Shown one piece after another: positions 35,726 to 47,992 of a stretch of 64,000 bases of DNA. This DNA is from Cubamyces lactineus (taxonomy: Eukaryota; Basidiomycota; Agaricomycetes; Polyporales; Polyporaceae), in assembly GCA_022376465.1 (NCBI GenBank), contig JACDTU010000004.1:2108001-2172000 (forward strand), given 5' to 3'. Every line of letters starts with the position of its first letter. The first letter of the stretch is position 1. The translations under genes were made by a program, and so were the position numbers. The notes under the pieces were generated by a model. That model was not told the origin of the DNA and made no database searches. It saw only the letters and a list, made by a program, of their open reading frames with translations.

Positions 35726-37274
35726 TCACTTGAGCGTAGCGAAGCCGATGCTTTTATTGTCGGCTGAAAAGACAGTGTACACGTTTTGCATGAAGCTAAT
35801 GTGCGTCGGACTTCGTCAGCACTGAGTGGACTCCATGGGGCATTAGGCTCGACATACCTGTCTCCGACAAGCCAGACATTGTCACCCATTCCCAGATCTC
35901 TCCCGGCAACTGCACCGATGCACTGACCATCCTCGGCTCGGCCATGGCTGAAGCTGATGGACACAAGCATTGTCAACATTTCTCTTCCACAGCGGCACAC
36001 TGCGCTGCTCACTTTTCCGCATCAATGAACCAACCCTTACCGCCCCAGCTGAATGCGACGTCAGAGCGAGTGGCATCGCAGGGGAAAGTGTAGAAGCCAT
36101 TGATCGTGTCATATAGTTTTGAGCCTGGTATGCTTTCGTAGAACTTTGCGACATCCTCAGGTGGGCCGTAGATCAGGGTAGTGCCCGAATCGATGACGGT
36201 TTTTACACCGGAAACTACAGTCTATTCAGCGCGCTGCAGGTCAGTATCCGGCAACTGTTGTGGTACGACGGCAGAACTTACAGTGTTGCCGACGGTGACC
36301 GTGGCGTTCCCAAGCTGCCAAAAGCCCTTGTCCTCCATGATAGGATGATATTCGATGTCCCCCGTGTAACATGATGCGTCGGTCCCGCCGAGGTACAGCT
36401 CCGAGTGATTTTTAGATAACTTGAAGGCAAATACGTATTTCTGCATAACTTCTGTTGTCACCGCGCGGTAGAGGAATGGTACGCTCGGTAGTGTCATGAG
36501 CCCGGGTAGGCCTAAGCCGAGGATGCCATCCTCAGACTCCGCAGTCTGCCCCGACATGGCTTCTGCAACGCCGAACGTGTAATCCTGGACTTCGAGACCC
36601 GCCACGACGACGGTGTCGCTATAGACAGAGCCAGACACGCTCGTCCCGTCGCCATACTCGGTATTCAGGGTATCGTTACGGCGTATGCTTGTTGATGAGG
36701 CGTTGGGATTATACTTGCGCTTGGACTTGCACTCCGGACTCGTGCAGCTGTAAGACGGTATCCACAAATCGGAAGACCCAGCTGCAGGAAAGCGCACATG
36801 TAAGGGTGATTCAAGCCCCTTCCAACATGATGAGCACATACTGTCGAAGTCCACCACAAAGGACTGTCCAGGAGTGCCGATCTGGATGGGACCAGCCCAG
36901 AATTCTTCGGCTTCCTGGTCAGTGAGCTCCTCGGCCTGCCTTTTGCTTAGAGGAAGGTGAACGAGGGGCTTGATCTCCGCGCCTTCGTTGAAAGCCCTCC
37001 TGCCAAGATTCGCCTCGATGTTGATGAGATTGTTACGGTGTTTACTGGAGATAGCAAAATACAATCAGCGCCATGCATAATGTCACTGTATGATGCCATA
37101 TGCTTACTTGTGGTCGCGAACGACTTGAAGTATCGCCCTCTCGTGGTCGAAGCGTCCCTCGCTCGATATGAGAGGAGTGCGGCTACGAAAGGGAATGCGG
37201 TTACCCTGCTCCCTTCGTACAGGACCAGCTGTAGCGAGCGCCACAAGAGCAAGCACAGCAAAGCTGAGGGACAT
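35726..37274 (-). CDS. Secreted aspartic protease (A1, polyporopepsin-like)
   Basis: Pepsin-type protease of 414 residues. Exons: 37274-37108, 37044-36842, 36781-36282, 36221-36013, 35953-35858, 35795-35726. Signal peptide MSLSFAVLALVALATAG, a propeptide of about 85 residues, then mature enzyme. Active-site motifs: first Asp in VVDFDTGSSDLW (the D and T are split by the intron at 36841), the flap Tyr in TEYGDGTSVSGSVYSD, second Asp in VIDSGTTLIYGP. C-terminal lobe ends NVYTVFSADNKSIGFATLK. Cys pair SYSCTSPECK. Basidiomycete orthologues are acid endoproteases for protein nutrition. A TATA-like box lies about 65-75 bp upstream. Confidence 0.95.
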
Positions 37275-37856
37275 GTCGTGCGAACGTCGAGCGAAGATGC
37301 AGCGGAGAGGTTGGTTGTCTGATGAGACCCTGCTGCAGGGCCTCTTATATGATTATTCGTTCTGACCCGCTATTAACTGTGGCGAGAAACACCAACGGAA
37401 ATGCGAACTTGCGGAATCATCCATGACGCCGGAAAGTAGTACATCCATATCAGGAGAACCAACAGGGAGTGTCGGATGGTCACTACATCCTCGTAGTGTT
37501 CTGAACTAGCCTGGGCAGATATGCGATGCCTTTGCCGGTCGCGGATAACCCTAGTCGCTTCCGTGAGCTCACAGTCGTAAAGCGAAGGGGTCGTCGGTAC
37601 GCAAGCCTGCGGATGTCGGGGTAGAAGGCGGGTGAAGAGTAGGAGAGGCGGGTGAAGGATCGTCTGGTCGGGAGGAACACGCGCACGTGACCGTTCCCGC
37701 CGAATGTGGCGGGTATGCCAGAGATGGCTTAGCAGGACTCGCTCGCCCCTCGTCGTCCGCCCAGAGCCCCTGACTTGCGCTCACAGGCCACAGCGATGAA
37801 CTCATCCATCTTTCCGTCTCCCATCATCCCCCGCACCCTCATCTCCGCCGCCCGCC
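37275..37856. other. Divergent promoter, protease / TPR-MYND gene
   Basis: 582 bp shared upstream region; the only motif I can support is the TATA-like box at 37341-37350. Confidence 0.45.
37341..37350 (-). promoter_or_regulatory. TATA-like box of aspartic protease
   Basis: Minus-strand ATATAAGAGG, 67-76 bp before the start codon at 37274. Confidence 0.5.
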
Positions 37857-38597
37857 ATGGGTTCCGATGGCCTCGCCTTCTCATCACCCCCCAACTCGAG
37901 CTCAGACTCGGACGACGCTCTTTCAGAAGCCCTATCTCTGCGGTCCAAAGCTCGCCACATGGATGCACGAGGGAATTATCACGAGGCCGAACGACTCCTC
38001 CTACGAGCTCTAGAAATTATGGAGCCTCGTACGCCTTCTTCAGACACTGCCGTTGCCTCCCTCTGGAATAGCCTCGGAGAAGTGTATCTTCACATGGGCA
38101 GGCTTGACGACGCAGAGCGATGGCTGAACAAGTCACTTGACGTCAGTGTCGCCACACGCGACTTCAAAGAGATAACCAACACCCGCGAAACTCTCGCCCG
38201 AGTATCTCAGGCAAGGAGTGAATTGCTCAAAGCGAAGGCGCTCCGGATGCTCGGTGCCCCTGACGATATGCGTTGCGGTAACTCTGGGGTATAACAGACT
38301 CGTCTCAGTATCAGCAAGTTGTACTGACTGCGAGTGTGTAGTGCCACCGAGGTCTGCTTCGGACCACTGACCTGCGCATCTGCGGGGGCTGTAAGGTACG
38401 CTCTGGGGTGTGAGAGCTAAGCACGTATGGTTTACCTCAGCTTCTTGATAGGGCGCCTTCTACTGCTCGAGCGAATGCCAGGTATATTCGCAACGTACTA
38501 CCGTTGTTAGGTATCACCACACTCACCATCAACTCCTAATATCCAGAGAGCAGACTGGGAACGACACCAAAAGCTTTGTCGACAAGGTATCTCATAG
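37857..38597 (+). CDS. Small TPR plus MYND-finger protein
   Basis: A 188-residue protein. Exons: 37857-38288, 38342-38395, 38452-38481 (30 nt), 38547-38597. About 45 Ser/Asp-rich residues are followed by helical TPR-type repeats: ARHMDARGNYHEAERLLLRA and SLGEVYLHMGRLDDAERWLN. A complete MYND zinc finger closes the protein: CGNSGC, then ICGGC, FYCSSECQ, DWERHQKLC. The frame stops (GIS then TAG) seven bases after a GTATCTC that could be mistaken for a further donor. MYND fingers bind Pro-rich peptides, so an adaptor role is likely; no enzymatic SET domain is present. Function unknown. Confidence 0.85.
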
Positions 38598-38792
38598 GAC
38601 CCCATTGCTACCGCTGCGCATTCATATTCCTACATATGCCTATCACTTGGACGGATACTCGGATATTACTCTAGACTTCACCATAATTTCGGATGCGTTG
38701 CTATGTAGAAGCATAAAAGTCAACTTGATGTGCGAAATGTCCACAGACAGCGTACGACAGACATCGAAATTCGGCGAACCGAGATCGAACGT

Positions 38793-41700
38793 CTACCGGA
38801 AGCCCATACGACGTGCATACTCGCGCTCCTCCTCGGCGGTGAGCTCGTCCGTACCCGTCCAGTTCGCCGAGCTCGTGCGGGCTCTGAAACGGCTCTGCCG
38901 CGTCCGGAAGATCTCTTCCATACGCAGGGGTCCAATCCTACCAAAGATGTCGTCCGGGTTGATGGTGCTCTGTTGCTGCAGAGCCGCAGCGATGTCCGGG
39001 CTTTGCGCCCAATCCGGCAGATCTCGTTTCGGCCGGTCCTCGTCGTCGGAATCTGAGTATTCGCTGTTGATATCGGGCAGCTCGATACTCTCGCTCGCGA
39101 CCCGTGGCGGCTCCACTGGTGGGCCCGGTTGAGCTGTTATCCTCGAGGGCTTCGCGGGTGGTTGCTCTGACGGCTCTCTGACAGGGGCCTTGCCCTTGGC
39201 TGCAGCGGACTTGAGGTTGCTCGATGAAGGGGCAGCTCGGACGACCTTGGGGGCGGTCGCCTTTGCACCACCAGGAGTAGCTGGAATAGCGGAGGACGAC
39301 GGTTGCTTGAGTGCAGACTTGGGCATAGCAACCGGTTTCGACGATGTCGAGGCAGCAGGTCCAGTGGGAGGCTTGATAGCACGGGAAACAGCGCTATCTT
39401 TCTTATCCTTGGACGGCGGCTTCTGCGCCGGTTTGGCGGCGAGCTCGCGCTTCTTCGTATTATCCTCGTCCGCCTGTTAGGGTACGCTCAGCTTCGCAGA
39501 TATCATGGCGGAGAAGAATGTACTTCACCTTCTTCGCCGCGGTGGTTGTACCCCGCAGAGGCCGTTTGTCAGTGTGCTCCTCGCGCTCGCGTTTGCGACG
39601 CTCGGCCTCCTCCTTGATCTTGCGTTCCTCTTCCAGGGCGCGTGTCTTCTCTTCTTCCGCTTTCCGCTGCAACGCGAGCTGTCGGCGGTTCTCCATCTCT
39701 TTCAGACGAGCTGCCTTCTTTTCCAGCTCCTCTTGTTGCTGTAGACGCACAAATGTGAACACCTATCGTTATGCAGCGCATATATGCGCGTACCTTCTTA
39801 GCGGCTGCGGCCGCCAGTTGGAGGCTCTTGACCTCCGGCTTGATCTTCTTACCACCCCCGAGCACGCTGCTAACCAACTTGCTCGCCTGGCCGAAGAAGC
39901 CAAGCTGTGATTGCTGTGATGACGACGCAGTCGAGGCCATGGACTGTTGGCTCTCGCTGCGAGGTTGGCTCGAATCAGTCCGAGTTTGCTGTATGGTGGC
40001 GCACGTCAGCTCTTGAACATCGAGTCAAATGGTGGCGAAAACGTACCTGTACCAGAGCAACAGTGGGTTTACCTGAGAGTATGGCCTCCTCGAGGTCACT
40101 CTTCACGTCATGCTCGCGCTCCTCAATCTCCTCGTCGATCTCCATCGCAATGTCTGCTTCCTCATTCGCACCCTCTTCAAGGTCCGACGGCTGTTGCGCG
40201 GCCGCCGCGAGACGTGCCGCAAAGTTTTCCTCCGCCTCTGCGTCCACACGTTCCTCCTCGTCCTCCCTATCCATTGTGGACTGTATCAGGCCGGTGTCGC
40301 CTCCGCGCTGACTCGTACTGCGGCTCGGAAGCGTGCTCCACGTCATCGTGTCGTCCTTGAGCACCTGCTCGCCATTCGTGCCAGGATCTGCGCTCGAGAA
40401 CCCGAACGGTGTCCAAGTCTGGTGGGCAGCGAACTTCTCCTCCACACCCCAGCTGTCGTCCTCGTCAAGGTCGTCGTCCGCCCCCGCATCAATCTTTCCA
40501 AACCCTTGGCTCTGGGAACCCCCGGCAGAGTAAGAGGTATCTTGGGTCGAAGTCATCCACGCTGGCTGAGGCGAGGCATTGCCGCTGTCGAAGACAACAT
40601 CCGAGAATATACTGCCCTTACTGCTCTGGGCGGACAGTGGAACAAGCTTACTGGTCCCGACGCCCAGAGCCATAGCAGCGGGGATAGAGAAGGGGTTGTT
40701 GGGTAGTTTGAAGGAATAGTCACGACCAATGGAAGATGTCGTATCAGAACGTATGGGGGGCGCGGCACCAGACGAAGCCGTTGTGAGGGGACGTGGACCA
40801 GAGGGGGCAGCAGGCTTGGAGAAGACGGGTCCGGATGGCGCGATGAAGCTCGCGGGTCGACTCTGTGCGGGTGGCGAGTTCGGCGGGGTGGTAGATGTAC
40901 TTGTATCGGCATCAAGCACGATAGAGGGCTGAGCGGTGATTGAGACTCCTTTGCCTTGACCATGAGAGGAGGGTACGAGATCGGAAACGCTCAGCCTCCG
41001 CTGTGAAACTTGAGATTCTGTAGCAGAAGCAACGCCGTGTGTCGGAAGAGGTTCCTCGTCAACCTTCTCTTCAGACATCGATACATCCTCTGAATCAGTT
41101 ATTAGGCCCATCTCCAGCTTGTGCCTCTCAGCGACCCGAGCTTCCGCCTGGGCCCTTGCCTCCGCAAGAGCTGCTGCTGCGTTACCCCCAAGCGATTTGC
41201 CCATGCTCTTGCCTACTCTTGCTCCATAGCCTGCAGTGGTCTTCTTTAGGAAGCTAAGCGCATCGTTGTCGTCACGCTGTTGCGGTTTCGTCGTCGCAAA
41301 GCCAATCGCCCCCGTAGCCGCATTACGCGAGACGGCATCGTCGATCTAATCCAAGTTCAGTAAATGTGAGTCCACGAGATGTTACTTGTACGTACTGGCT
41401 CCGGTGTGATAGACTTGCTCTTCCCCTTGCCGTCAAGTGCGATGTCTGCCGGAGAGCTACTAAGCTTGGGTACCTTGGCTACTCGCTGCTCTTCTTCGAC
41501 CGACTTCAGGACGGCAACTGGCGCAGTGAATACGTCTCGAGCCGAGTCTAGCATCTCGCCGCTCTTTCGCTTGTTGTTAGTGAAGGCGGTGAAACCAAGA
41601 CCATTCCCCAGGGTACTTGTCCGCTTCGCTGTGTTCTCCAGCGCCTTAGTCTCCCGAGCCTTGGACAACCACGAAGTCCGCTTCCCACCTGGAGGGGCAG

Positions 41701-43061
41701 CAGTTCCGCCTCCCCCGCTCGCAGTGGTAGGATCTCCGGGTACACGCAGCGACTTCCTGAATGGTGACGGAGCCGGTAGTCCGGCGAATTGGGATACGCT
41801 GGCTTTGCGAGAAAGGCCGGGGATGGGAACAGATGGCTCGTCCCGAAGGGGTACCGTATACTCTTCTTGCCCAGAGGAAGAAGGGAGCGGAGCAGTGTGC
41901 GCGTGTGGATCTTCCTCTACAGGAACAGGCGATAGAGATACTCTAGGCAATGGCGCGGTGTGGTGATCCTCTATACGATTGCTCTGTGGTTCCCGTTCTA
42001 TTTGACGCGGACTGTCAAGAGGGATAGAGTGGAAGGTGTTGACAGAGGCTGAGGTCATATCGCCGGTGATGGGTTCTTCGGGTTCCGGTGTAGGTGTAGC
42101 TGGTACATTCTCCGGCTCCTGCTGGTCCATGTCCATTGATTCAACACGTAGCGGCTCCTGAGGCGCATCGTGGAAGGTTTCATGTCCCTCGCTGTTCGAA
42201 GCTGATATTGGTTCCCTCTGCTTGAGATGGACGTCCGTGACAGATGGTTTGCCTAGAGAGGTCCTGCTCTTCTCAATTGGCTCGTCGTCCTCAGCTATCA
42301 TGGAAAGCTCCTTGCCAGCGTCAGGGCTTGCATGAAGGGACTGTTCGCGTGTCTGCTGGTTATCGGCTTCCGATACTCGCGCTTCGTGCTCGAAACAAAC
42401 TGCTGGAAGGGGCTTGGAATCCTCGTCGAGAATCATCGCATCATAACCAGGGGGTTGGACAAGAGGACTGTCTGCGATAGTCACAATCTTCTGGCTCTTG
42501 AGCTTCGCGAAGGACGGATGGGCCTTGAGGGAACGGCTCGCTGCGTGTGGTTGTGATGGGACAGCGGGTCCCGCAACCTCCTCATCTGCCTTTTCCTTTA
42601 CTCGCAACAAAGCTTTCTGGAAATCATTGATTGGTCCACGGTTTTCCTTCGTATCACCATCCTGTTCGGGTGTGATGGTGTCGGGTCGCCGTATTACACG
42701 ATATATTGTGAACCGCATACCTCAAAGGATAACGAAGTGATGACTCGAGCTTTCTCTGCAGCCGCAGCTGTTGCCGAGCGTGTCCTGGTAGGGGCGTTCT
42801 TCTTGCGGCCAGGTGTCTTCAACAATTCGATAACTGGTCTATGGGCGTATGATTAGTTTAGTCGTCTCTAACCTAATAGCAAACAGCGCACTCGTCCTTA
42901 GGTCCCTCGAGAAAGCTCTCCAAATAGTTATCCAAGAAGTCGAAGCCTTGTGTTTGAATCTGGTCGTGGAGGATTTGGCGACCGGGGTCCTTGGCGATAT
43001 TGAAGCGGATTGAGTTGCACCATGCGAGCACACCAGCCTCTCCAGGTCTTGAGCCGTCCAT
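38793..43061 (-). CDS. Inner centromere protein (INCENP/Sli15)
   Basis: Scaffold of the chromosomal passenger complex that activates Aurora kinase; 1,312 residues. Exons: 43061-42892, 42838-42721, 42661-41396, 41345-40047, 39988-39794, 39738-39529, 39473-38793. The N-terminus (AWCNSIRFNIAKDPGRQIL) is a helical segment suited to Survivin/Borealin binding. A long disordered region follows, then a charged single alpha-helix type coiled coil (exon 6: QQEELEKKAARLKEMENRRQ and on). The C-terminal IN-box is clear: LPDWAQSPDIAAALQQQ, NPDDIFGRIGPLRMEEIF, followed by the TSS-like segment FRARTSSANWTGTDEL. Aurora phosphorylates a TSS motif in INCENP; here TSS is retained (known from the family). Divergent from the P450 gene. 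Confidence 0.92.
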
Positions 43062-43914
43062 TACGTATGTTTGGTAGAGGAGAGGGTGAGGTGGAAGGGA
43101 AGAAGGGAGGTCGTGTTCCGGTCAGTGGCTTGAACTTCGCGCGGGCGTGTCGGTGGTTCACTGAACGCGTCGGTCATGTGATCTGGCGCGCACTCCGTCG
43201 TCACGCGTCTCATGACACGTTTGGCAGCGCGATTCATCACAAGGTCATGGTAGGGAGGGCGCATACAGTCTTTTAAATGTGTTCCGAATATTCTCTGCAA
43301 CAAACGGACAATCATCTCTGTCGTGACACGGCACTCAATACTTGTCCACGCTTGCACGGTGGTTATTCGGCGACCTTTCCTGCAGCTAGTGGAGCGCAGA
43401 TTACCCTGGAGTACATCAACCCCTGGCAGGACCCAGGGAGGCCACCAAATCTTCTACAACATCGGTGACCCTGTCCTGTTATTTCCCTATCAGCCTACGC
43501 TGATGCCGCAAGTCTCAGATATGGGTGTATATAGACACTGTGATGAGCCGACGTCAGCTGGACTGTTGCGCGCTACGCGTTCAACTTGTAACGTACCCGG
43601 ACAGCATCCCAAGTGGCCTACCTATACTACATACTACGTCCGTATTGCTGAATCTCCTAGGTGTTCGTTACGAGGCAAGCACCTTGATTCAGGCTACCCG
43701 GAGCTCGTGACTCGCATTCATCAAATCACCTTCGCTGCACTCCGATTGCAGGCAGATGGGAGGACCCGAAGACCTGCCAATAACATTCTATATCCCGTTG
43801 TTCACCAATGGTTGCCAAATCCTCAAGCAGCTGCAGCGCTTCCAAAACTCCGCTATATAGATAAATAGCAGCCTAGAGTAGTGGGGTCCGCGCTCGAGCA
43901 GCACCTCTTCCGCA
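43062..43914. other. Divergent region, INCENP / P450
   Basis: 853 bp. A 181-codon plus-strand ORF (43323-43868) has no recognisable product and I do not annotate it. TATA-like box listed separately. Confidence 0.45.
43854..43865 (+). promoter_or_regulatory. TATA-like box of P450 gene
   Basis: TATATAGATAAA, about 50-60 bp upstream of the start codon at 43915. Confidence 0.55.
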
Positions 43915-46002
43915 ATGCCGTATGACCCGACTCTAGTCTGGGTCGCCGTTGTTGCAGTCGCTCTCGTTCTTGTTCGAAGGCGTCGACAACCGACTACTTA
44001 TCCGCGGTGTCTGCCCCTTCCTCCCGGCCCAAAGCGTCAACCCATTCTGGGGAACGCGTTAGATATCCCCTTGTCCAAGCAATGGCTCACGTTCCAACGA
44101 TGGGCAGAAATATACGGTAGGCACTGGCATGCAGTTACGATCAATGACAAGTCTTGCTCATGTACCATGCACAGGAGACATCTTCTCTATCAGTCTGCTG
44201 GGGCAGCCTGTCATCGTTCTCAACAGCGTCAAGGCCGCCAAAGACCTACTCGACAAGCGTTCGGCCATCTACTCGGACCGCTTCAAATCGACCGTGGTTC
44301 CTTTGTAAGTAAATCCCCCTGGTTTGCCATGACTCGGGAGAAGCTTACGATTGGAGGACAGGATCGGCTGGGACTGGAACGTTGCTTTGATGGGCTACGG
44401 TCCGCAGTGGAGGCAAACCAGACGCGCTTTCCATGAACACTTCCACCAGGGTGCTGTCAAGCTGTATGAACCCATTCAACTCTCCGGGGCACGCAACTAT
44501 ACCAAGCGACTCTTGGCTAACCCCGACAACTTTATCCAGGACCTTAGATAGTGAGTCTTACGTACGGCGGGCGATCCGTGGACCTGAAGCATTCTGTTAG
44601 TGATCTTGGCGCGACCATTCTAGAGGTATCGTATGGCATCCAAGCCCAGGGCCATACCGATAAGTACATTGCAATTGGCGAGCGGGCAGTAGAAGGTCCC
44701 ACCGAGGCTCTCATGCTTGGAGCCCTATGGGTTGAATTTCTCCCCTTCCTTCGCCACCTACCGCCCTGGTTCCCGGGTGCATCCTATCAAAGAAAGGCCG
44801 GAAGATGGCGCGCAGATGCTATGGCCCTTAAGCATGTGCCCTTTGCGAAAGCTATCGAAGACTTCGTGAGTCATACGAATGATACTCGCATGATATGATC
44901 CGACTTACCACGTTTCTGTGACGCGATCCGGATCCAACAGTGCGACGGTGAAGGTCCGCGGTCGCTTGCGAGCGAGATATTGCACCGCGAATACCAAATC
45001 GGAGACGGCTCGTCCGCAGGAACAGAAGAGCTTGCTAAGAATGTAGCAGCCGTTACCTACGGAGGTCAGCTTCTTCCATGCTCACTGGAACCACGCCAGT
45101 GGCCGTATCTCACGACGTTCTAACCACTATTCCAGCGGGAGCTGATACGGTAAATCCGATTTGAGCCCCTCGCAGCCATCGCATGCTGATTTGGTAACAG
45201 AGCTTCTCGACGTTGCAAACGTTTTTCCTCGCAATGGCGCTGCATCCCGACGTGCAGCGCAAGGCTCAAGCCGAACTCGACGCTGTGGTCGGGCTGATGC
45301 GACTGCCTGATTTCGAAGACCAGAGGTCGCTACCGTATATTGAAGCGATTGTCAAGGAGTGTCTCCGATGGCAGAATGTCTTCACACTGGGCCTTCCCCA
45401 CCGCTTGATGCAAGATGACGAGTACGATGGATACTATATTCCAAAGGGTTCAATTGTATTGGGCAACATATGGTGAGTTCGACCTGTGTGTACGACGGCA
45501 ACCAGGCTACTGTGCTCATGATGCGTTGCAGGGCAATCTCACATAACCCGCAGGCCTACCGGGACCCAGACGCGTTCAATCCCGACCGCTTTTTGACAGA
45601 CGATCAAATGGGCCACAGTTTGCCCGATCCTAGCGACTATGCATTTGGTTTCGGAAGAAGGTGACGCTTCCATGATCCTAGCACGCCAGGGTGCCGAAGT
45701 TCATAGCTGTAATGCTGCAGGGCATGTCCAGGTCGGCATTTCGCATTGGCTTCCATATACATCTACGTTGCCTCCGTTTTGCATGTCTTCAATATCACAC
45801 CGAAGCAAGACACCAACGGAAATCCTATAGAGATCAAAGCAGACATGAACTCCGGTGTGGTGACGTACGTTACATCTTGTCAAATCATGTCCATGGTGTG
45901 CTCACGTCGAACCCGTGAAGGTATCCGACCAAGTTCGAATGCGACATCAGGCCACGTTCCCAAGAGGCCGAAACATTGATCCAAGTTTGCGCATCAACGT
46001 GA
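43915..46002 (+). CDS. Cytochrome P450 monooxygenase (OrdA/CYP5144-like)
   Basis: Microsomal haem oxygenase, 516 residues. Exons: 43915-44116, 44175-44304, 44362-44550, 44601-44865, 44941-45064, 45136-45149 (14 nt), 45201-45472, 45532-45660, 45721-45864, 45921-46002. An N-terminal membrane anchor (VWVAVVAVALVLV) and Pro-rich hinge (LPLPPGPKRQPILGN) are followed by WDWNVALMGYGPQWRQTRR (helix C), the I-helix oxygen-binding motif AGADT (on the micro-exon), the K-helix ExxR (KECLRW), the PERF region DAFNPDRF, and the haem loop FGFGRRACPGRHFA with the Cys ligand. The haem motif is itself split by the intron at 45661-45720. The last 25 residues fit the CYP family (YPTKFECDIRPRSQEAETLI). Such P450s oxidise xenobiotics and lignin-derived aromatics or secondary metabolites; substrate unknown. 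Confidence 0.93.
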
Positions 46003-46325
46003 GTCAAGGCGAGGACGTATCGCACGGTCATCGACCTTTTTCGCACTTCAGAGAGTATCGCCGTTTGTACCGTACCAGTGTCATGAATCATCTTCCTAGC
46101 ATCGCGATCCAAGGCACGGGCAGCGCAGCCTCAATGTGCATGACCGGTGGGCACGGCTAGGGAGAATGTTTCGACGAGAAGCAAGCGGGAAAAGATGACA
46201 ATTATCAGAGCATATACTACTTAGGCGAATATCAGAATCTGAGTAGCAAGCAAGCCTGAGTGCGGGAATGCAACTTACGCTATACATCAATCCACCTCTA
46301 TGACGCGACTGTCATGCCATACAGA
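46003..46325. other. Convergent intergenic, 323 bp
   Basis: 3' flanks of the P450 and bL32m genes. Nothing further recognised. Confidence 0.4.
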
Positions 46326-46744
46326 TCAAGCAGTGCGGTTCTTCGCCTTCCACGCGATATTGAGTTCCCGATAGCATTTTGGGCATAGGTTGTGGGCCAG
46401 TTTTGGCGAACCGCAGCTCTCGCAATGTACTAAGTCTATAGTAACGTCAATTGACTTGTCCTCACAATGGGGAAACCAGGATGCCTACTTTGCTTGTCCT
46501 TCAACCCCTTATTAGCACTTCTCATCGCCTTCCTCGAGTGTGAGGTCTTCTTCTTCGGCACTGCAAGCAACCATGGGGGAAAGAGCTCGAGCAAAGAGGG
46601 TAGTGAGGGGATGGCCCAAGAGAACGGTTTGGGTGCAGTCAAGAAGGCCGGAACGAACGCAGCCGTAAGAGAGATACGCGCAAGAGGGGCTGAGATGGCT
46701 GAGAGCCATGAGCGGGATTGATGGAGAGCGAGTGCCGCAGCCAT
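46326..46744 (-). CDS. Mitochondrial ribosomal protein bL32m
   Basis: Large-subunit mitoribosome protein of 121 residues. Exons: 46744-46489 and 46435-46326. About 65 residues of targeting/extension sequence (MAAALALHQSRSWLSAISAP) precede the mature start AVPKKKTSHSRKAMRSANKGL, the hallmark of bL32. The zinc-binding pairs CESCGS and CPKCYREL are both present. The start is 130 bp from that of the divergent complex I subunit gene. Confidence 0.93.
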
Positions 46745-46874
46745 GGTCGTCGAGAGCAAAGAGGCAGATGGTGGCAGAGCCGTGGCTGAAGACAGTCCGC
46801 CAACGGGCGCTTCGTGAGCTGTAGGGCCTCTAGGACGAGGCGCTCGTCTGTTGCAGCAGTCACCACCGTCCGCC
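46745..46874. promoter_or_regulatory. Bidirectional promoter, bL32m / NDUFA5
   Basis: Only 130 bp separate the two divergent start codons, so the core promoters must share this DNA. Both products go to mitochondria. No TATA box seen. Confidence 0.65.
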
Positions 46875-47330
46875 ATGTTCCGCTTCACGCGTCCTCTCCT
46901 CAATGCGGCACGGAAGCCTTCCACAGGCATCACTGGTCTCAAAGTACATCGCGACCCTGTTCCCGAGCTGAAGAAGACCTACGAGGCCACGCTCCAAGCC
47001 CTTTCCGCCATCCCTCAATCCTCTGTCTACCGCCAGGGCACCGAGGCGCTCACGCTACACAAACTCAAGGTGCTCGAGAAGGCGAATGGCAATGTTGCAG
47101 TCATCGAAAAGGAGCTCGACGAGGGTCAAATCGAGGAGTCGCTAGACATTGCCCAGGATGAGCTCAGCCTGGCACAGAAGATGTTGCAGTGGAAAGCGTA
47201 AGTACATTGGTTTCACTGCGTCAGCGCAAGGTCTTACCCTCGCCATAGGTGGGAGCCTCTGGAGGAGAAGCCACAACCAGGACAATGGCAATACTTTGGA
47301 AAGGAGGCGACGGCTTCATCATCATCGTGA
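46875..47330 (+). CDS. NADH dehydrogenase complex I subunit NDUFA5 (B13)
   Basis: Accessory subunit of the peripheral arm of complex I, 134 residues. Exons: 46875-47197 and 47249-47330. Starts MFRFTRPLLNAARKPSTGIT; the family core is GLKVHRDPVPELKKTYEATL, helices through VYRQGTEALTLHKLKVLE, EKELDEGQIEESLDIAQDEL, and the C-terminal segment WEPLEEKPQPGQWQYF. Length and motifs match ETC_C1_NDUFA5. Confidence 0.95.
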
Positions 47331-47733
47331 TTGGTCTTAATGGCATGCATATTCCGCTTTTCCCATCCGAACACACTGGCTCGTACCGCCGCAAGTGACT
47401 CCCAGGTGTATCCCTCAACATACCAGTCATGATCGCACAACGAGGGAGGTAACCTCGGTAATACGTTGAACATTGCTACCAAACATATTGAGCTCCCACC
47501 GCTTGTATGACATACCCACACAGCAGTCCTAGCGGTTGGAGATACTACTAATAGTGTGTGACCCGCGCGCACTACTACCAGCCGTAGCTCGCTTCATCTA
47601 CTTGCGTACTGTACACGAGAATGAGTGATAGAAGAGCCTATTGTGAGTCGTAGTAGGGCTCAAATTCAGTTCATGCTCTCCTAAGACCGTCAATCTGCCC
47701 GACCGCTCTTGACGGACAAAGACAAAAAGGAAT
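47331..47733. other. Intergenic, 403 bp
   Basis: 3' flank of NDUFA5 running into the tRNA gene. Nothing recognised. Confidence 0.4.
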
Positions 47734-47826
47734 CGCTGACAGCAGGATTTGAACCTACGCGGGCAATGCCCAAGTGATATTGACACAAATTCAAATCACT
47801 CGCCTTAACGACTCGGCCATATCAGC
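47734..47826 (-). tRNA. tRNA-Ser (anticodon TGA), with 11-nt intron
   Basis: Acceptor stem GCTGATA pairs with TGTCAGC (one G-T pair), discriminator G. D stem GCC/GGC, anticodon stem AGTGA/TCACT, anticodon loop with T33 and anticodon TGA, interrupted after position 37 by an 11-nt intron (TTTGTGTCAAT). A long variable arm (GGGC-ATT-GCCC) and T arm GTAGG-TTCAAAT-CCTGC identify a type II tRNA. Anticodon TGA plus discriminator G give serine (UCA codons). Confidence 0.9.
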
Positions 47827-47992
47827 TTGTGGTATTCTGTGCTGGATATGTACAACCGGCGTCCGTAACTCGAGATGGCTGCAGCGCGCCCTTCGCTCCT
47901 TGACCTTCTTCCTCGACGTTGTGCACATTCACCCTGTATCACTTTGCATCCTCATATCCACGCCTTCTTTCCTGGGGTCTTCGCTGAACGCC

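Noticed and set aside
37800..38071. Alternative ORF starting MRSQATAMN over the TPR-MYND start
   Set aside because: Different frame; the 37857 start gives intact TPR and MYND domains.
43323..43868. 181-codon plus-strand ORF upstream of the P450
   Set aside because: No recognisable domain, mixed composition, and it ends exactly over the P450 TATA-like box.
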